A stretch of DNA of 64,000 bases from Luteolibacter sp. Y139 (GCF_038066715.1 NZ_JBBUKT010000003.1:372001-436000), one strand, 5' to 3'; numbered from the stretch's first letter, positions 36,020-45,561 are shown. Program-made: numbers and translations. Notes: a model not told the origin generated them from the letters alone.

Positions 36020-37054
36020 ATGACCGACCTCTTTCCCGCCGACCGCCCGGTGCTCTACCTCGCGCCAATGCAGGACGTGACCGACCTGCCGTTCCTGAAG
36101 GTCATCGACCCCTACGGCGGCGCAGACGTCTATGTGACGGAATATTTCCGCGTTCACAATGACTCCCGGCCCAGCGCCTGGATCCTCCGGTCCATCGACG
36201 AAAATCCGACCGGCAGGCCGATTTTCGCCCAGATGATCGGCCAGGACATCGAGGCGCTGGTGAAAACCGCAAGGCAGCTGCTGGAGCACCCGGTCGCCGG
36301 CATCGACCTCAATCTCGGCTGCCCCGCCCCGGTGGTGTGCAAAAAGGAAGCCGGCGGCGGCCTGCTGCGGAACCTGCCGAAGGTGGACAGCATCCTCGGC
36401 GCGCTGCGCGATGCGATTCCCACCCGCTTCACCGTGAAGACCCGCATCGGCTACCATCATCACGATGAATTCCCGCAACTGCTGGAAATCTTCCGCAAGC
36501 ACGCCATCGACGTGCTCGCCATCCACGGCCGCACGGTCGAGGAACGCTACTCCACGCCGGTGCACCCGGACTGCGTGAAGCTCGCCGTGGAAACCCTGTC
36601 CTGCCCGGTCATCGCCAACGGCAATGTCGTCGATGTCGCCACCGGCCTCGCCTACCGGCAGAAATCACAAGCCGCCGGCCTGATGATTGGCCGCGGCGCG
36701 ATCCGGAATCCCTGGCTGTTTTCCCAGCTCCGCTCCGCCTTCGCCGGGGAAAAACCCTTCGAGCCGGGTTGCCGGGACCTGCTGGGCTATGTCGGCCGGC
36801 TCTACGACGAGCTCGCCGCGCATACGAAAACCTTCGATCCGCTCAGCCACGTGCAGCGGATGAAAAAGACCATGGCCTTCGTCACGCAGGGGCATGATCT
36901 CGACTTCGAATTCCGCGTGCGCCGCGCGAAGACCCCGGAAGACTTCCACTCCGCCTGCCGCGATCACCTCGACCGCGATGACCCGGTGCCAACCGCGCCG
37001 CAGGAAAGCTCGCGGGTGTTCTGCGGGTTCGAGGATCTGCTGAGCGCGACGTAA
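36020..37054 (+). CDS. tRNA-dihydrouridine synthase family protein
   Basis: ATG 36020 gives 344 residues, the usual length of DUS enzymes. The N-terminal LYLAPMQDVTDLPFLKVI is the FMN-binding start, and DLNLGCPAPVVCKKEAGGGLL carries catalytic Cys101. FTVKTRIGY, LAIHGRTVEERYS and PVIANGNVVD mark the later barrel strands. The enzyme reduces uridine to dihydrouridine in the D-loop of tRNA with NADPH and FMN. It runs divergently from the GNAT gene over about 94 bases. The DusA/B/C subclass is not assigned. Confidence 0.88.
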   Translation: MTDLFPADRPVLYLAPMQDVTDLPFLKVIDPYGGADVYVTEYFRVHNDSRPSAWILRSIDENPTGRPIFAQMIGQDIEALVKTARQLLEHPVAGIDLNLGCPAPVVCKKEAGGGLLRNLPKVDSILGALRDAIPTRFTVKTRIGYHHHDEFPQLLEIFRKHAIDVLAIHGRTVEERYSTPVHPDCVKLAVETLSCPVIANGNVVDVATGLAYRQKSQAAGLMIGRGAIRNPWLFSQLRSAFAGEKPFEPGCRDLLGYVGRLYDELAAHTKTFDPLSHVQRMKKTMAFVTQGHDLDFEFRVRRAKTPEDFHSACRDHLDRDDPVPTAPQESSRVFCGFEDLLSAT

Positions 37055-37060
37055 CCCGGT

Positions 37061-37687
37061 CTAGGGTTCCACAATCACTTCGTCCCCCTCCTTCGGCTTC
37101 ACATCCCCGAAGACCGCCGTCGGGCTCGCTACCGCTTCTGCTGCCTCGACTTCGCTGACCTTAAGCTTGCCGAGAATCCCGGTGCCGCGCCGGACAGAAA
37201 GCACCGCGTCAGCCTTCACCGCGGCGGCATCAATCACCTGAAGAGTCGCGAACGTTCCCAGATTCGGATCCTCCACCCACTGGACAATCTTTCCCACCGC
37301 CGGAGTTGCGGCGATCGCCTTGGCCCGTTCCTCGGCATTGGGCACGGCCGGTTTGTCCGGTATCTCCGGCGTCGTTTCCTTTGACGCCACATCGTCTTCG
37401 AAAACGGCACCCGTATCCGGCACGTCCTGCGGCTTCACTTCCGGAATGGCTGGCGCTTCGGACGGAGCCTTCTGGCCTTGGGCCAGCGGCATGCCCAGCA
37501 TCATCCGGTCCTTCTCTTCCTTCAGCAGCTTCCGCTGCTGCTCGATCTCCGCAATCTGCCGCTGCACTTCGCCCAGCTCCTTCTTCGGCGTGTCCCGCAC
37601 CTCCTGGCGGAAGTTCTTCCACGACATTGCCAGCGCGCCGACCAGCAGCGCCGTGATCATGCCGAGCAGAATCTTGATCGTGTCCAT
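37061..37687 (-). CDS. Membrane-anchored coiled-coil protein of unknown function
   Basis: The 208-residue protein begins with one membrane segment (KILLGMITALLVGALAMSW), then a charged coiled coil (about 27-65: VQRQIAEIEQQRKLLKEEKD), a Pro/Glu-rich linker, and a small C-terminal domain ending EVIVEP. The C-terminal part (VGKIVQWVEDPNLGTFATLQ and ADAVLSVRRGTGILGKLKVS) looks like a beta-rich fold similar to repeats seen in other verrucomicrobial anchored proteins; no family was recognised. It converges with the Dus gene at a six-base gap and diverges from nrtR. Confidence 0.6.
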   Translation of the reverse strand: MDTIKILLGMITALLVGALAMSWKNFRQEVRDTPKKELGEVQRQIAEIEQQRKLLKEEKDRMMLGMPLAQGQKAPSEAPAIPEVKPQDVPDTGAVFEDDVASKETTPEIPDKPAVPNAEERAKAIAATPAVGKIVQWVEDPNLGTFATLQVIDAAAVKADAVLSVRRGTGILGKLKVSEVEAAEAVASPTAVFGDVKPKEGDEVIVEP

Positions 37688-37748
37688 GCCCCAGCTTTCG
37701 GCGTGGACCGCCCCGTGGCAAGTCCGGCGAAATCCATCGCTTGACTTC

Positions 37749-37763
37749 GTGTAATAATTACAC
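37749..37763. promoter_or_regulatory. 15-base palindrome upstream of nrtR, candidate NrtR operator
   Basis: The sequence GTGTAATAATTACAC has seven-base arms that match perfectly around a central A. It lies 18 bases before the nrtR start. TAATAA inside it can serve as a -10 element, so bound repressor would block the NAD operon promoter. It is strongly AT-rich against a GC-rich background. The pairing with an NrtR-type regulator gene immediately downstream makes autoregulation the simplest reading. Confidence 0.65.
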
Positions 37764-37781
37764 TTTCTTGCGCCCGACGCG

Positions 37782-38468
37782 ATGCCACATACCTACGAGT
37801 TTCCCCGTCCGGCGCTCACCGTGGACTGTGTGGTCTTCGGCTTCGATGGCGCGGGCCTGCAGGTCCTGCTGATCAAGCGCGGCATCGAACCTTTCCTCGG
37901 CACATGGGCGCTGCCCGGGGGATTCGTCCGCATGGAAGAAAACCTCGAAGAGGCCGCCCGCCGCGAACTCGAGGAAGAAACCAGCCTCCGCGATGTCTTC
38001 CTCGAGCAGCTCTACACCTTCGGCGACCCCGGTCGCGACCCGCGCGGACGCGTCGTCAGCGTCGCCTGGTTCGCACTGGTCCATCCCGAGCAGCACCCCG
38101 CGAAGGGCGACACCGACGCCAGTGAGGCAGCTTGGTTTCACATCAGTGATTTGCCGGATCTCGCCTTCGACCACGATCACATCCTCACCACCGCGCTCGA
38201 ACGCCTGCGCGGGAAAATCCGCTACCAGCCCGTCGGCTTCGAACTCCTGCCGAAGCGCTTCACCCTGACCCAACTCCAAGCCCTCTACGAAGCCATCCTC
38301 GGCCGGCCCATCGACAAGCGGAACTTCCGCAAGAAGCTCCTCGCCTTCGACTTCCTAATCCCTCTCGACGAATTCACCGGCGGCGCTCACCGCCCCGCCC
38401 GCCTCCACCGCTTCGACCGCCGCAAATACGACACCCTCGTGAAGAAAGGCTTCCTTTTCGAACTCTAA
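37782..38468 (+). CDS. nrtR: NrtR-type Nudix regulator of NAD metabolism
   Basis: The 228-residue protein joins an N-terminal Nudix domain (about 1-145) to a winged-helix C-terminal half ending [19 protein letters not shown]. The Nudix box runs from Gly47 through Glu53 to REL and EE near 61-66, with Ser68 where the family usually has Gly. In NrtR proteins the Nudix domain mainly binds ADP-ribose or related ligands and relieves DNA binding. It is the first gene before pncB and eight other NAD/ADP-ribose genes, behind a palindrome. A plain Nudix hydrolase is the alternative, but the C-terminal half and context favour a regulator. Confidence 0.82.
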   Translation: MPHTYEFPRPALTVDCVVFGFDGAGLQVLLIKRGIEPFLGTWALPGGFVRMEENLEEAARRELEEETSLRDVFLEQLYTFGDPGRDPRGRVVSVAWFALVHPEQHPAKGDTDASEAAWFHISDLPDLAFDHDHILTTALERLRGKIRYQPVGFELLPKRFTLTQLQALYEAILGRPIDKRNFRKKLLAFDFLIPLDEFTGGAHRPARLHRFDRRKYDTLVKKGFLFEL

Positions 38469-38480
38469 CATTTCTCCCAC

Positions 38481-39914
38481 ATGAACAGCCCTCTCCAGAC
38501 CGACCTCTATCAGCTCACCATGGCCGCCGCCTACTGGAACGCCGGCACCGCGGATCACGAAAGCGTGTTCCATCTCTTCTTCCGCCGCCTGCCCTTCCAT
38601 GGCGGCTACGCCATCGCCGCCGGACTGGAACCTGCCCTCCAGTGGTTGGAAGCATTCCGCTTTCGCACCGAAGACCTCGACTACCTCGCCTCGCTCCGCA
38701 CACGGAATGATCATCCACTCTTCAAGGAGGACTTTCTCACCTACCTCGGCGACCTGCGGCTGGAGCTGGACATCGATGCCATTCCGGAAGGCTCGGCCGT
38801 CTTTGCCCATGAGCCATTGCTGCGCGTGCAGGGAAAGATCCTCCACGCCCAGCTCGCCGAGACCGCACTGCTCAATCTCATCAACTTCCAAACTCTCGTC
38901 GCCACCAAGGCCTCGCGCATCTGCTACGCCGCCGCGGGTACGCCTGTCTTCGAGTTCGGTTATCGCCGCGCCCAAGGCCCCGATGGCGGGCTCACCGCCA
39001 GCCGCGCCGCATGGATTGGTGGCTGTGAAGGCACCTCGAATGTCCTCGCCGGCCAACGCTTCGGCATTCCCATCCGCGGCACCCACGCCCACTCGTGGGT
39101 GATGTCGTTCGATGACGAGCAGGAAGCCTTCGACCGCTACGCCGAGGCCATGCCGGATAACTCGACCTTGCTCGTGGATACCTACGACACGCTTGAAGGC
39201 ATCGACAAGGCCATCGTCACCGCCCGCAAGCTGCGCGAACAGGGCCACGAGCTGAGCGGCATCCGCCTCGACTCGGGCGACCTCGCCTGGCTCAGCCAGC
39301 AAGCTCGCGCCAAGCTCGATGCGGCGGGCTTTCCCAATGCGAGAATCGTCGCGAGCAATGACCTCGACGAGCATCTCATCGAAAGCCTGCGCCATCAGAA
39401 CGCCAGGATCGACATCTGGGGCGTCGGCACCAACCTCGTCACCGCGGCCGACCAGCCCGCGCTCGGCGGCGTCTACAAGCTCGCCGCCCAGCGCCGCGAG
39501 GACGGCACCTGGCAACCGCGCATCAAGCTCAGCGAACAAACCGCCAAGAGCTCGATCCCCGGTCGCCTCCAGGTGAGGCGCTTCATCGAGGATGGTAAAT
39601 TCATCGGCGACGCGATCTACGACGTGGATCGTAGTTTCGACGGCGCGACCACCATCATCGACCCCGCTGACCCGATCCGGACGAAAGAAATCCCCGCCGC
39701 GACAACCGCCACCGAACTTCTCCAACCGGTCATGAAAGCCGGTCACCGCACCGTCCCAGCCGAGCCCCTCGAAGCCATCCGCAACCGCTGCCAGGAGAAC
39801 CTCGCCGCCCTCCACCCCGGCATCCTCAGACTTAAAAACCCGCACGCCTACCCTGCCGGACTTGAAGAAGGACTTCATCAGCACCGGGAGCAAATCTTGC
39901 GGGAACTGCGATGA
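38481..39914 (+). CDS. pncB: Nicotinate phosphoribosyltransferase
   Basis: The 477-residue protein begins with [13 protein letters not shown], the family's signature start, and has the active-site His202 in [15 protein letters not shown], the residue that is phosphorylated by ATP during catalysis. [12 protein letters not shown] and [20 protein letters not shown] supply phosphate-binding loops. It makes nicotinate mononucleotide from nicotinate and PRPP, the step after nicotinamidase (pncA, 44306). It starts 12 bases after nrtR and is followed by kptA. Length and motifs are complete. Confidence 0.94.
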   Translation: MNSPLQTDLYQLTMAAAYWNAGTADHESVFHLFFRRLPFHGGYAIAAGLEPALQWLEAFRFRTEDLDYLASLRTRNDHPLFKEDFLTYLGDLRLELDIDAIPEGSAVFAHEPLLRVQGKILHAQLAETALLNLINFQTLVATKASRICYAAAGTPVFEFGYRRAQGPDGGLTASRAAWIGGCEGTSNVLAGQRFGIPIRGTHAHSWVMSFDDEQEAFDRYAEAMPDNSTLLVDTYDTLEGIDKAIVTARKLREQGHELSGIRLDSGDLAWLSQQARAKLDAAGFPNARIVASNDLDEHLIESLRHQNARIDIWGVGTNLVTAADQPALGGVYKLAAQRREDGTWQPRIKLSEQTAKSSIPGRLQVRRFIEDGKFIGDAIYDVDRSFDGATTIIDPADPIRTKEIPAATTATELLQPVMKAGHRTVPAEPLEAIRNRCQENLAALHPGILRLKNPHAYPAGLEEGLHQHREQILRELR

Positions 39915-39930
39915 CCATCATCGCCCCCAT

Positions 39931-40470
39931 ATGGACAACAAACGCATCAGCAAATTCCTCAGCCTCGTCCTGCGCCACGAACCCGAAAAAATCGGGATCG
40001 TCCTCGACGAACATGGCTGGACGGACTCTCAAGAACTCATCCAGGCAGCCGCCCGTCATGGCGTCCGATTCGATCAATCGACTCTGTTAGAGATCGTTCG
40101 GACCAGCGATAAACAACGCTTCGCTCTCAACGAAGATCACACCCGCATTCGCGCCAACCAAGGCCACTCAGTAGAGGTCGATCTCGCCCTCGAACCAAAG
40201 CAGCCACCGGAATCCCTCTACCACGGCACCGTGGAAAAATTCCTCGGCTCCATCCGGAGCACCGGCCTGCAAAAGGGCGAACGCCACCACGTCCACCTCA
40301 GCCCCGACCTCACCACGGCGACCAAGGTCGGCGAACGCCGCGGCAAGCCGGTGATCCTCACCATCCGCGCCGCCGCCATGGCCGAAGCCGGCCACCCCTT
40401 CTTTCTCTCCGAAAACGGCGTCTGGCTCACCGACGCCGTGCCACCGGAGTTCATCGAGTTCCCACCCTGA
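39931..40470 (+). CDS. kptA: RNA 2'-phosphotransferase KptA/Tpt1
   Basis: ATG 39931 begins the 180-residue protein with DNKRISKFLSLVLRHEPEKIG. The Arg-His-Arg-Arg catalytic set is visible: Arg15 and His16 in VLRHEP, Arg74 in IRANQGHS and Arg118 in GERHHVHLS; YHGT (97-100) belongs to the NAD-binding ART fold. The enzyme uses NAD to move an internal RNA 2'-phosphate onto ADP-ribose, giving ADP-ribose 1''-2'' cyclic phosphate and nicotinamide; some Tpt1 proteins are also reported to cap 5'-phosphate ends with ADP-ribose. It lies between pncB and a macrodomain gene, an unusual genomic setting. Confidence 0.92.
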   Translation: MDNKRISKFLSLVLRHEPEKIGIVLDEHGWTDSQELIQAAARHGVRFDQSTLLEIVRTSDKQRFALNEDHTRIRANQGHSVEVDLALEPKQPPESLYHGTVEKFLGSIRSTGLQKGERHHVHLSPDLTTATKVGERRGKPVILTIRAAAMAEAGHPFFLSENGVWLTDAVPPEFIEFPP

Positions 40471-40476
40471 CAAAAC

Positions 40477-40944
40477 ATGGCAATCCGGACCGTCAGAGGA
40501 GATCTGCTCGATCAACCCGTCCAGGTGATCGTAAACGCATGGAACCGCAATGTGATCCCATGGTGGCTCCTTCTGCCACAAGGTGTTTCTGGTGCCATCA
40601 AGAAGCGGGGAGGCTACCAACCATTCCGTGAACTATCCCGAATCGGCTCGATACCCGCAGGAGGCGCAAGACTCACTTCGGCGGGACAACTTCCATTCAA
40701 CGCGATCATTCATGTCGCCGCCATCAACCTGCTCTGGCGATCGTCTCCTGACATTGTGAAATCCTGCGTTGTGAACGCCCTCACATTGGCCGCCGAACAT
40801 CGCTTTGCCTCCATTGCAATCCCACTAATCGGTTCGGGAACCGGCGGCCTCGATCCAGAAAAGTCCAAATCCTGCATCATCGATTCAGCCGAAACCGCTT
40901 CCTTTGACGGCGATATCATCGTCGTCGAATTCTCTCGCCGCTAA
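40477..40944 (+). CDS. Macrodomain protein 1
   Basis: The 155-residue protein is a single macrodomain: MAIRTVRGDLLDQPVQVIVN leads into AWNRNVIPWWLLLPQGVSGAIKKRGG, and the second ligand loop is IAIPLIGSGTGGLDPEKS. The usual NAAN(S) motif reads NAWN, and the Gly-rich loop is replaced by PQGVSGAI, so it is a divergent subtype. Macrodomains bind or hydrolyse ADP-ribose and its phosphates. Location six bases after kptA fits processing of ADP-ribose 1''-2'' cyclic phosphate or related products. It is distinct from the YmdB-like macrodomain at 42884. Confidence 0.82.
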   Translation: MAIRTVRGDLLDQPVQVIVNAWNRNVIPWWLLLPQGVSGAIKKRGGYQPFRELSRIGSIPAGGARLTSAGQLPFNAIIHVAAINLLWRSSPDIVKSCVVNALTLAAEHRFASIAIPLIGSGTGGLDPEKSKSCIIDSAETASFDGDIIVVEFSRR

Positions 40945-40952
40945 TATCAGCC

Positions 40953-42887
40953 ATGAACCTCCGCCTCGCCGCCGTCGCCCTGAACCAAACCCCGCTCGAT
41001 TGGCCGGGGAATGAATCGCGTGCTCGCGCCGCACTCGCACATGCCCGGCACGAAGGTGCCACGCTCGTCTGCCTGCCGGAGCTATGCCTCACCGGCTACG
41101 GCTGCGAAGATGCCTTCCTCGCCCCGGCGACATGGGAGCGAGCATGGAAGATGCTGACCGATCTCCTGCCTGAAACACGCGGCCTCGTCGTCGCCTTCGG
41201 CTTGCCGGTATTCCACCACCGGGCACTATACAATGTCTCGGCCGTGGCGGCCGACGGCGAACTGTTAGGCCTGGCCGCGAAGAAGAATCTCGCGGGCGAT
41301 GGCATTCACTACGAGCCACGATGGTTCAAGCCATGGCCGGGCGGCGTTCGCGACGAATTCGTGGCACCGGATGGCAAGCGGCTGCCGATCGGCGATCTCG
41401 TTTTTGAAGTCGGCAGCGTGAAGCTGGGCTTCGAAATCTGTGAAGACGCCTGGGTTGCCGATCGCCCCGGAGCCAAGCTCGCCGCCCGCGGCGTGGACGT
41501 GATCCTCAATCCCAGCGCCAGCCACTTCGCCTTCGGCAAGGCCAGCATCCGCCGCCGCTTCGTCGCAGAAGGTTCGCGGGCCTTTGGTGCCGCCTACGTT
41601 TACTCGAATCTGTTGGGAAACGAAGCTGGCCGCGTGATCTACGATGGCCAGTTGCTGGTCGCGGAAGGCGGTCACGTCATCGCCGAAAGCCCGCGCTTCG
41701 GCTTCGCTGATCACCGGGTCCTGACTGCCACGGTCGATATCACCGGCGGCCGCTTGGCCATGGCCCGCAGCGCCAGCCACCGGCCCGCCTTGCCCGCGAC
41801 AAATGATCCGGGACTCGTCACCGCCAACTTCACCTGGCCGGAAGTGTCGGCGGCTATCCATCACCACCTGCTCGCCGGACCGGAAGAGAAGACGCTCGAA
41901 TTCACCCCGGCCGTCACCCTCGGCCTCTTCGACTACCTCCGCAAGAGCAAGTCGAGCGGCTACGTCGTCTCGCTCAGCGGCGGCGCGGATTCGGCCGCGG
42001 TCGTTTGCCTGGTGCGCCTGATGTTCGAGTTCGCCCGCGAGGAACTCGGCGAAGAATTCGGCGGCAAACTGGCGACGACGGATTTCGGTAAACTACTACT
42101 CACGGCGTACCAAGCGACCGAAAACAGCGGCGACGTCACCCGCGATGCGGCACGCCTCATCGCCGAAGCGATCGGAGCAACCCACCGCGAACTCGATGTC
42201 TCGGTCCTCCACCGCGGCTACGTGGCCATGATCGAGGAGGCCTTCGGCAACACCCTGAATTGGACCGACCACGACATCCCTCTCCAAAACATCCAGGCCC
42301 GCGTCCGCTCGCCCGGCATCTGGATGCTCGCCAACCTTCGCAACGCACTCCTCCTCTCCACCAGCAATCGCAGCGAAGCCGCGGTCGGCTACGCCACCAT
42401 GGACGGCGACACCTCGGGCGGACTCGCACCGGTCTCGGGCATCGACAAGGCCTTCCTCCGCGAATGGCTCGGCTGGCTGGAAACAACCGGACCCATCATC
42501 GGCGGCAAGCGCCGGCCGATTCCCGCACTCGCCGCCGTGAACGCCCAGCAGCCCACCGCCGAACTCCGCCCCGGCGAACAAGGCCAAACCGACGAAGGCG
42601 ACCTCATGCCCTATCCGGTGCTGGATTTCATCGAGCGCGCCGCCATCCGCGACCACAAATCACCGCGCGAAGTACTAGAGTTACTGGAGATCGCATTCCC
42701 CGCTCATCCGGCAGAAACCCGCACCCGTTGGACCAAGCGCTTCTTCACCCTGTGGAGCCGCAACCAATGGAAGCGCGAACGCTACGCCCCCGGCTTCCAC
42801 CTCGACGACGAAAACCTCGACCCCAAGACCTGGTGCCGCTGGCCCATCCTGAGCGGCGGCTTCCAGGAGGAACTCGATGCCCTATGA
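40953..42887 (+). CDS. nadE: Glutamine-dependent NAD synthetase
   Basis: The 644-residue protein couples a nitrilase-fold glutaminase to an NAD synthetase. The glutaminase triad is Glu43 in [11 protein letters not shown], Lys111 in AKKNLAGDG and Cys163 in FEICEDAW. The synthetase domain has the PP-loop SGGADS (342-347) and [17 protein letters not shown]. It amidates nicotinate adenine dinucleotide to NAD with glutamine nitrogen. It lies after macrodomain 1 and overlaps macrodomain 2 by ATGA. The middle enzyme NadD, which makes its substrate from NaMN, is not in the window. Confidence 0.95.
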   Translation: MNLRLAAVALNQTPLDWPGNESRARAALAHARHEGATLVCLPELCLTGYGCEDAFLAPATWERAWKMLTDLLPETRGLVVAFGLPVFHHRALYNVSAVAADGELLGLAAKKNLAGDGIHYEPRWFKPWPGGVRDEFVAPDGKRLPIGDLVFEVGSVKLGFEICEDAWVADRPGAKLAARGVDVILNPSASHFAFGKASIRRRFVAEGSRAFGAAYVYSNLLGNEAGRVIYDGQLLVAEGGHVIAESPRFGFADHRVLTATVDITGGRLAMARSASHRPALPATNDPGLVTANFTWPEVSAAIHHHLLAGPEEKTLEFTPAVTLGLFDYLRKSKSSGYVVSLSGGADSAAVVCLVRLMFEFAREELGEEFGGKLATTDFGKLLLTAYQATENSGDVTRDAARLIAEAIGATHRELDVSVLHRGYVAMIEEAFGNTLNWTDHDIPLQNIQARVRSPGIWMLANLRNALLLSTSNRSEAAVGYATMDGDTSGGLAPVSGIDKAFLREWLGWLETTGPIIGGKRRPIPALAAVNAQQPTAELRPGEQGQTDEGDLMPYPVLDFIERAAIRDHKSPREVLELLEIAFPAHPAETRTRWTKRFFTLWSRNQWKRERYAPGFHLDDENLDPKTWCRWPILSGGFQEELDAL

Positions 42888-43378
42888 AAGCCATTCAAGC
42901 CAACATCACCACGCTTGCAGTCGACGCTATCGTCAATGACGCGAACTCCAGCCTGCTCGGTGGCGGCGGGGTCGATGGTGCGATCCATCGCGCCGCAGGC
43001 CCGGATCTCGTAGCGGAGTGCCGCTTGCTCGGTGGCTGCAAGACAGGCCAGGCAAAGATCACGAAAGGCTACCGGTTGCCTGCCAAGCACGTTATCCACA
43101 CCGTGGGCCCCGTGTGGCGCGGCGGAAACAACGGCGAGCCGGAGCTGCTTGCCAATTGCTATCGGAATTCTCTTCAAATCGCGGTCGATCACTCGCTGGA
43201 AAGCATCGCCTTCCCCTCGATTAGCACCGGCATCTTTGGCTATCCAATCGAACAAGCCGCAGAGATTGCGGTGACAACCGTGAAGCAATTTCTCGCTGAC
43301 TCGGGAACACCGCGGGACGTGACCTTCTGCTGCTTTTCGGCAGCCGATCTCCGAGTGTATCAAGCCCTTCTCGACTGA
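42884..43378 (+). CDS. YmdB/MacroD-type macrodomain (O-acetyl-ADP-ribose deacetylase-like)
   Basis: ATG 42884 overlaps the nadE stop. The 164-residue protein reads [20 protein letters not shown] then [10 protein letters not shown], the MacroD/YmdB signature, with Asn21 and Asp31 in the catalytic positions and [10 protein letters not shown] forming the phosphate loop. Asp19 replaces the more common Ala in NAAN. Such proteins deacetylate O-acetyl-ADP-ribose or remove mono-ADP-ribose from acidic residues. It is followed four bases later by an ADP-ribosylglycohydrolase gene, the other main type of ADP-ribose remover. Confidence 0.9.
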   Translation: MKAIQANITTLAVDAIVNDANSSLLGGGGVDGAIHRAAGPDLVAECRLLGGCKTGQAKITKGYRLPAKHVIHTVGPVWRGGNNGEPELLANCYRNSLQIAVDHSLESIAFPSISTGIFGYPIEQAAEIAVTTVKQFLADSGTPRDVTFCCFSAADLRVYQALLD

Positions 43379-43382
43379 CACG

Positions 43383-44309
43383 ATGGCCACTTCCCTTGAA
43401 TACGCCCAAGGATGCCTCGCCGGACTCGCAGTCGGCGACGCACTCGGCACCACGCTGGAGTTCACCACACCCGGCTCGTTCAAGCCGCTCACCGACATGA
43501 TCGGCGGCGGACCCTTTCGCCTGAACGCGGGCCAGTGGACGGACGACACCTCGATGGCCCTCTGCTTGGCGGAGAGCCTGATCGAGCGCGCCGGGTTTGA
43601 CCTAAGCGATCAAATGCAACGCTACGTCCGCTGGTGGAAGGAAGGACATCTGAGTGCTACCGGCCGTTGCTTCGATATCGGAAACACGGTGCGATCCGCT
43701 CTCTCCGATTTTTCTATCGACGGCAGGCCCGCCAGCGGCAGCAACGACAGATACTCGGCGGGCAATGGCTCGATCATGCGACTGGCCCCGGTCCCCATCT
43801 TCTTCCGCGATGCGGATGAAGCGATCCACTACGCCGCTGAAAGTTCGCGAGGCACCCACCAGGCCGCCACCTGCCTCGATGCCTGCCGCTACCTCGCGGG
43901 CATGCTGTGGGGACTGCTGCATGGCGCGACAAAGGATGAAGTCCTCGCGCCCTCCTATCACCCATCGGGAAAGAATTGGGAAGGAATGGACCAAGCCATC
44001 GCTACAATCGCCGCGGGATCGTTCAAAGAGAAGGAACCGCCAATGATTCGTGGAACCGGCTACGTGGTGCAATCGCTGGAAGCGGCCCTATGGGCCTTCC
44101 ATCGCTCGAAAAGCTTCGAGGAAGGCGCACTCCTAGCAGTGAATCTAGGCGAAGATGCCGACACCACCGGCGCAATCTTTGGCCAGATCGCCGGGGCCTA
44201 CTATGGATTGGACGGCATCCCCGCGGGGTGGCTGGAGAAGCTGCACGGGCGGGAGATGATCCTCGATTTCGCAAGCAAGCTTTTCACCACCTCGAAAGCG
44301 GTACCATGA
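43383..44309 (+). CDS. ADP-ribosylglycohydrolase (DraG/ARH family)
   Basis: The 308-residue protein has the all-helical ARH fold landmarks: GCLAGLAVGDALG at 10-22, the metal ligands Thr53-Asp54-Asp55 in QWTDDTSMAL, SAGNGSIMRLAP in the middle, and GEDADTTGAIFGQIAGAYYG with Asp258/Asp260 near 256-275. These bind two Mg ions and the ADP-ribose. DraG-type enzymes remove ADP-ribose from arginine or other residues, and some act on ADP-ribose esters. The start is four bases after macrodomain 2 and the end overlaps pncA by ATGA. The natural target is unknown here. Confidence 0.92.
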   Translation: MATSLEYAQGCLAGLAVGDALGTTLEFTTPGSFKPLTDMIGGGPFRLNAGQWTDDTSMALCLAESLIERAGFDLSDQMQRYVRWWKEGHLSATGRCFDIGNTVRSALSDFSIDGRPASGSNDRYSAGNGSIMRLAPVPIFFRDADEAIHYAAESSRGTHQAATCLDACRYLAGMLWGLLHGATKDEVLAPSYHPSGKNWEGMDQAIATIAAGSFKEKEPPMIRGTGYVVQSLEAALWAFHRSKSFEEGALLAVNLGEDADTTGAIFGQIAGAYYGLDGIPAGWLEKLHGREMILDFASKLFTTSKAVP

Positions 44310-44911
44310 ACACTCACGCTCTCATCCTCGTCGATCTGCAAAATGACTTCCTCCCCGGCGGTACCCTCGCCGTGCCGGGCGGTGATGAAGTCATCCCGAT
44401 CGCCAATCAATTGATGAACGACTTCGAACTCATCGTTGCCACCCAGGACTGGCACCCCGCCAGCCACGGCAGCTTCGCAGCGAATCACCCCGGCCGCCAA
44501 CTCTTCGAAAGCATCGACCTCCACGGCCTCCCACAAACCTTGTGGCCCGTGCATTGCGTCGAAAACACCGGCGGCGCTCTCTTCGCACCCGGCCTCGAAA
44601 CGCGCCGCATCACCCGCGTATTCCAGAAAGGCACGCGGACCGAGATCGATAGCTACAGCGGCTTCCACGACAATGGCCGCCGCCATTCGACCGGCCTCGC
44701 CGATTGGCTGCGCGCCCAGGGGATGACCCATGTCACTGTCTGCGGACTAGCCACTGACTACTGCGTGAAATTCACCTCGTTGGACGCCGTGGCAGAAGGC
44801 TTCCACACCACACTTCACCTGCCGGCTAGCCGCGGCGTGAACCTCCAGCCCGGCGACGTGGATGCCGCCATCGAGGAAATGCGAGCGAAGGGAGTCGTCA
44901 TCACCGCATGA
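44306..44911 (+). CDS. pncA: Nicotinamidase
   Basis: ATG 44306 overlaps the preceding stop; open sequence further upstream in this frame belongs to the glycohydrolase gene. The 201-residue protein has the Asp-Lys-Cys triad (Asp10, Lys108, Cys153 in ATDYCVKFTSLDA) and the metal site Asp48, His50 and His54 in TQDWHPASHGSF. It converts nicotinamide to nicotinate, feeding PncB. Nicotinamide is also released by KptA and other ADP-ribosyl transfer, so recycling within the same operon is logical. It overlaps pnuC by ATGA. Confidence 0.95.
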   Translation: MNTHALILVDLQNDFLPGGTLAVPGGDEVIPIANQLMNDFELIVATQDWHPASHGSFAANHPGRQLFESIDLHGLPQTLWPVHCVENTGGALFAPGLETRRITRVFQKGTRTEIDSYSGFHDNGRRHSTGLADWLRAQGMTHVTVCGLATDYCVKFTSLDAVAEGFHTTLHLPASRGVNLQPGDVDAAIEEMRAKGVVITA

Positions 44912-45561
44912 CGTCCGACGCCCGCAGATTCCGCATCGAGGCAATCGCCGTGACCGTCCTCTGCGCGGCGTTGCTCCTCTGCGCTTGGCAAAAGTGGCTG
45001 CCGCTCGATCTCACCGAAGCCCTCGGCTTCGCGACCGGAGCAGCCTGCGTCTGGCTCGTCACCCGCGGCAATATCTGGAACTGGCCCATCGGACTCGCGA
45101 ACAATGTATTCTTCGCAGTACTCTTCTGGCGCTCCCGGCTCTATGCCGACTTCGGGCTGCAGGGCGTCTATTTCATTCTCGGCGTCTGGGGCTGGTGGCA
45201 ATGGCTGCACGGCGGCACCAATCGCTCGCATCTAACAGTTTCGCACACACGCCGAGCAGAGTGGCTCGGCATCGCGCTCTTCCTCACCCTTGGCACCTGG
45301 GGCCTGCGCGAACTCCTGATCGCGGTGAATGGCGCAGCGCCCTTTTGGGACGCGGTCACCACGATCTTGTGCCTCGCCGCCCAATACCTGTTGTGCCGCA
45401 AGCGCCTCGAAAACTGGTGGCTGTGGATCGCGGCGGACATCATCTACGTTCCGCTCTACCTCTCCCGCCACCTGCCCCTCACCGCGATTCTCTATGCAGG
45501 CTTCATCGGCCTGTGCATCGTCGGCCTCATCCGATGGAAACGGGAACTCGTCACGACATGA
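44908..45561 (+). CDS. pnuC: Nicotinamide riboside transporter PnuC
   Basis: The 217-residue protein has about seven membrane segments. The PnuC signature is clear: NWPIGLANNVFFAVLFWRSR, then LYADFGLQGVYFILGVWGWW, and a second block, RLENWWLWIAADIIYVPLYL, on the C-terminal side. It imports nicotinamide riboside by facilitated diffusion coupled to phosphorylation inside the cell. The kinase for that step is encoded by the next gene, nadR, which overlaps it by ATGA. This pairing is well known in other bacteria. Confidence 0.94.
   Translation: MTSDARRFRIEAIAVTVLCAALLLCAWQKWLPLDLTEALGFATGAACVWLVTRGNIWNWPIGLANNVFFAVLFWRSRLYADFGLQGVYFILGVWGWWQWLHGGTNRSHLTVSHTRRAEWLGIALFLTLGTWGLRELLIAVNGAAPFWDAVTTILCLAAQYLLCRKRLENWWLWIAADIIYVPLYLSRHLPLTAILYAGFIGLCIVGLIRWKRELVTT

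Noticed and set aside
42260-42883. N-terminal extension of macrodomain 2 into nadE
   Set aside because: The extension is a proline/arginine-rich out-of-frame reading of nadE; the ATGA overlap start at 42884 gives a complete macrodomain.
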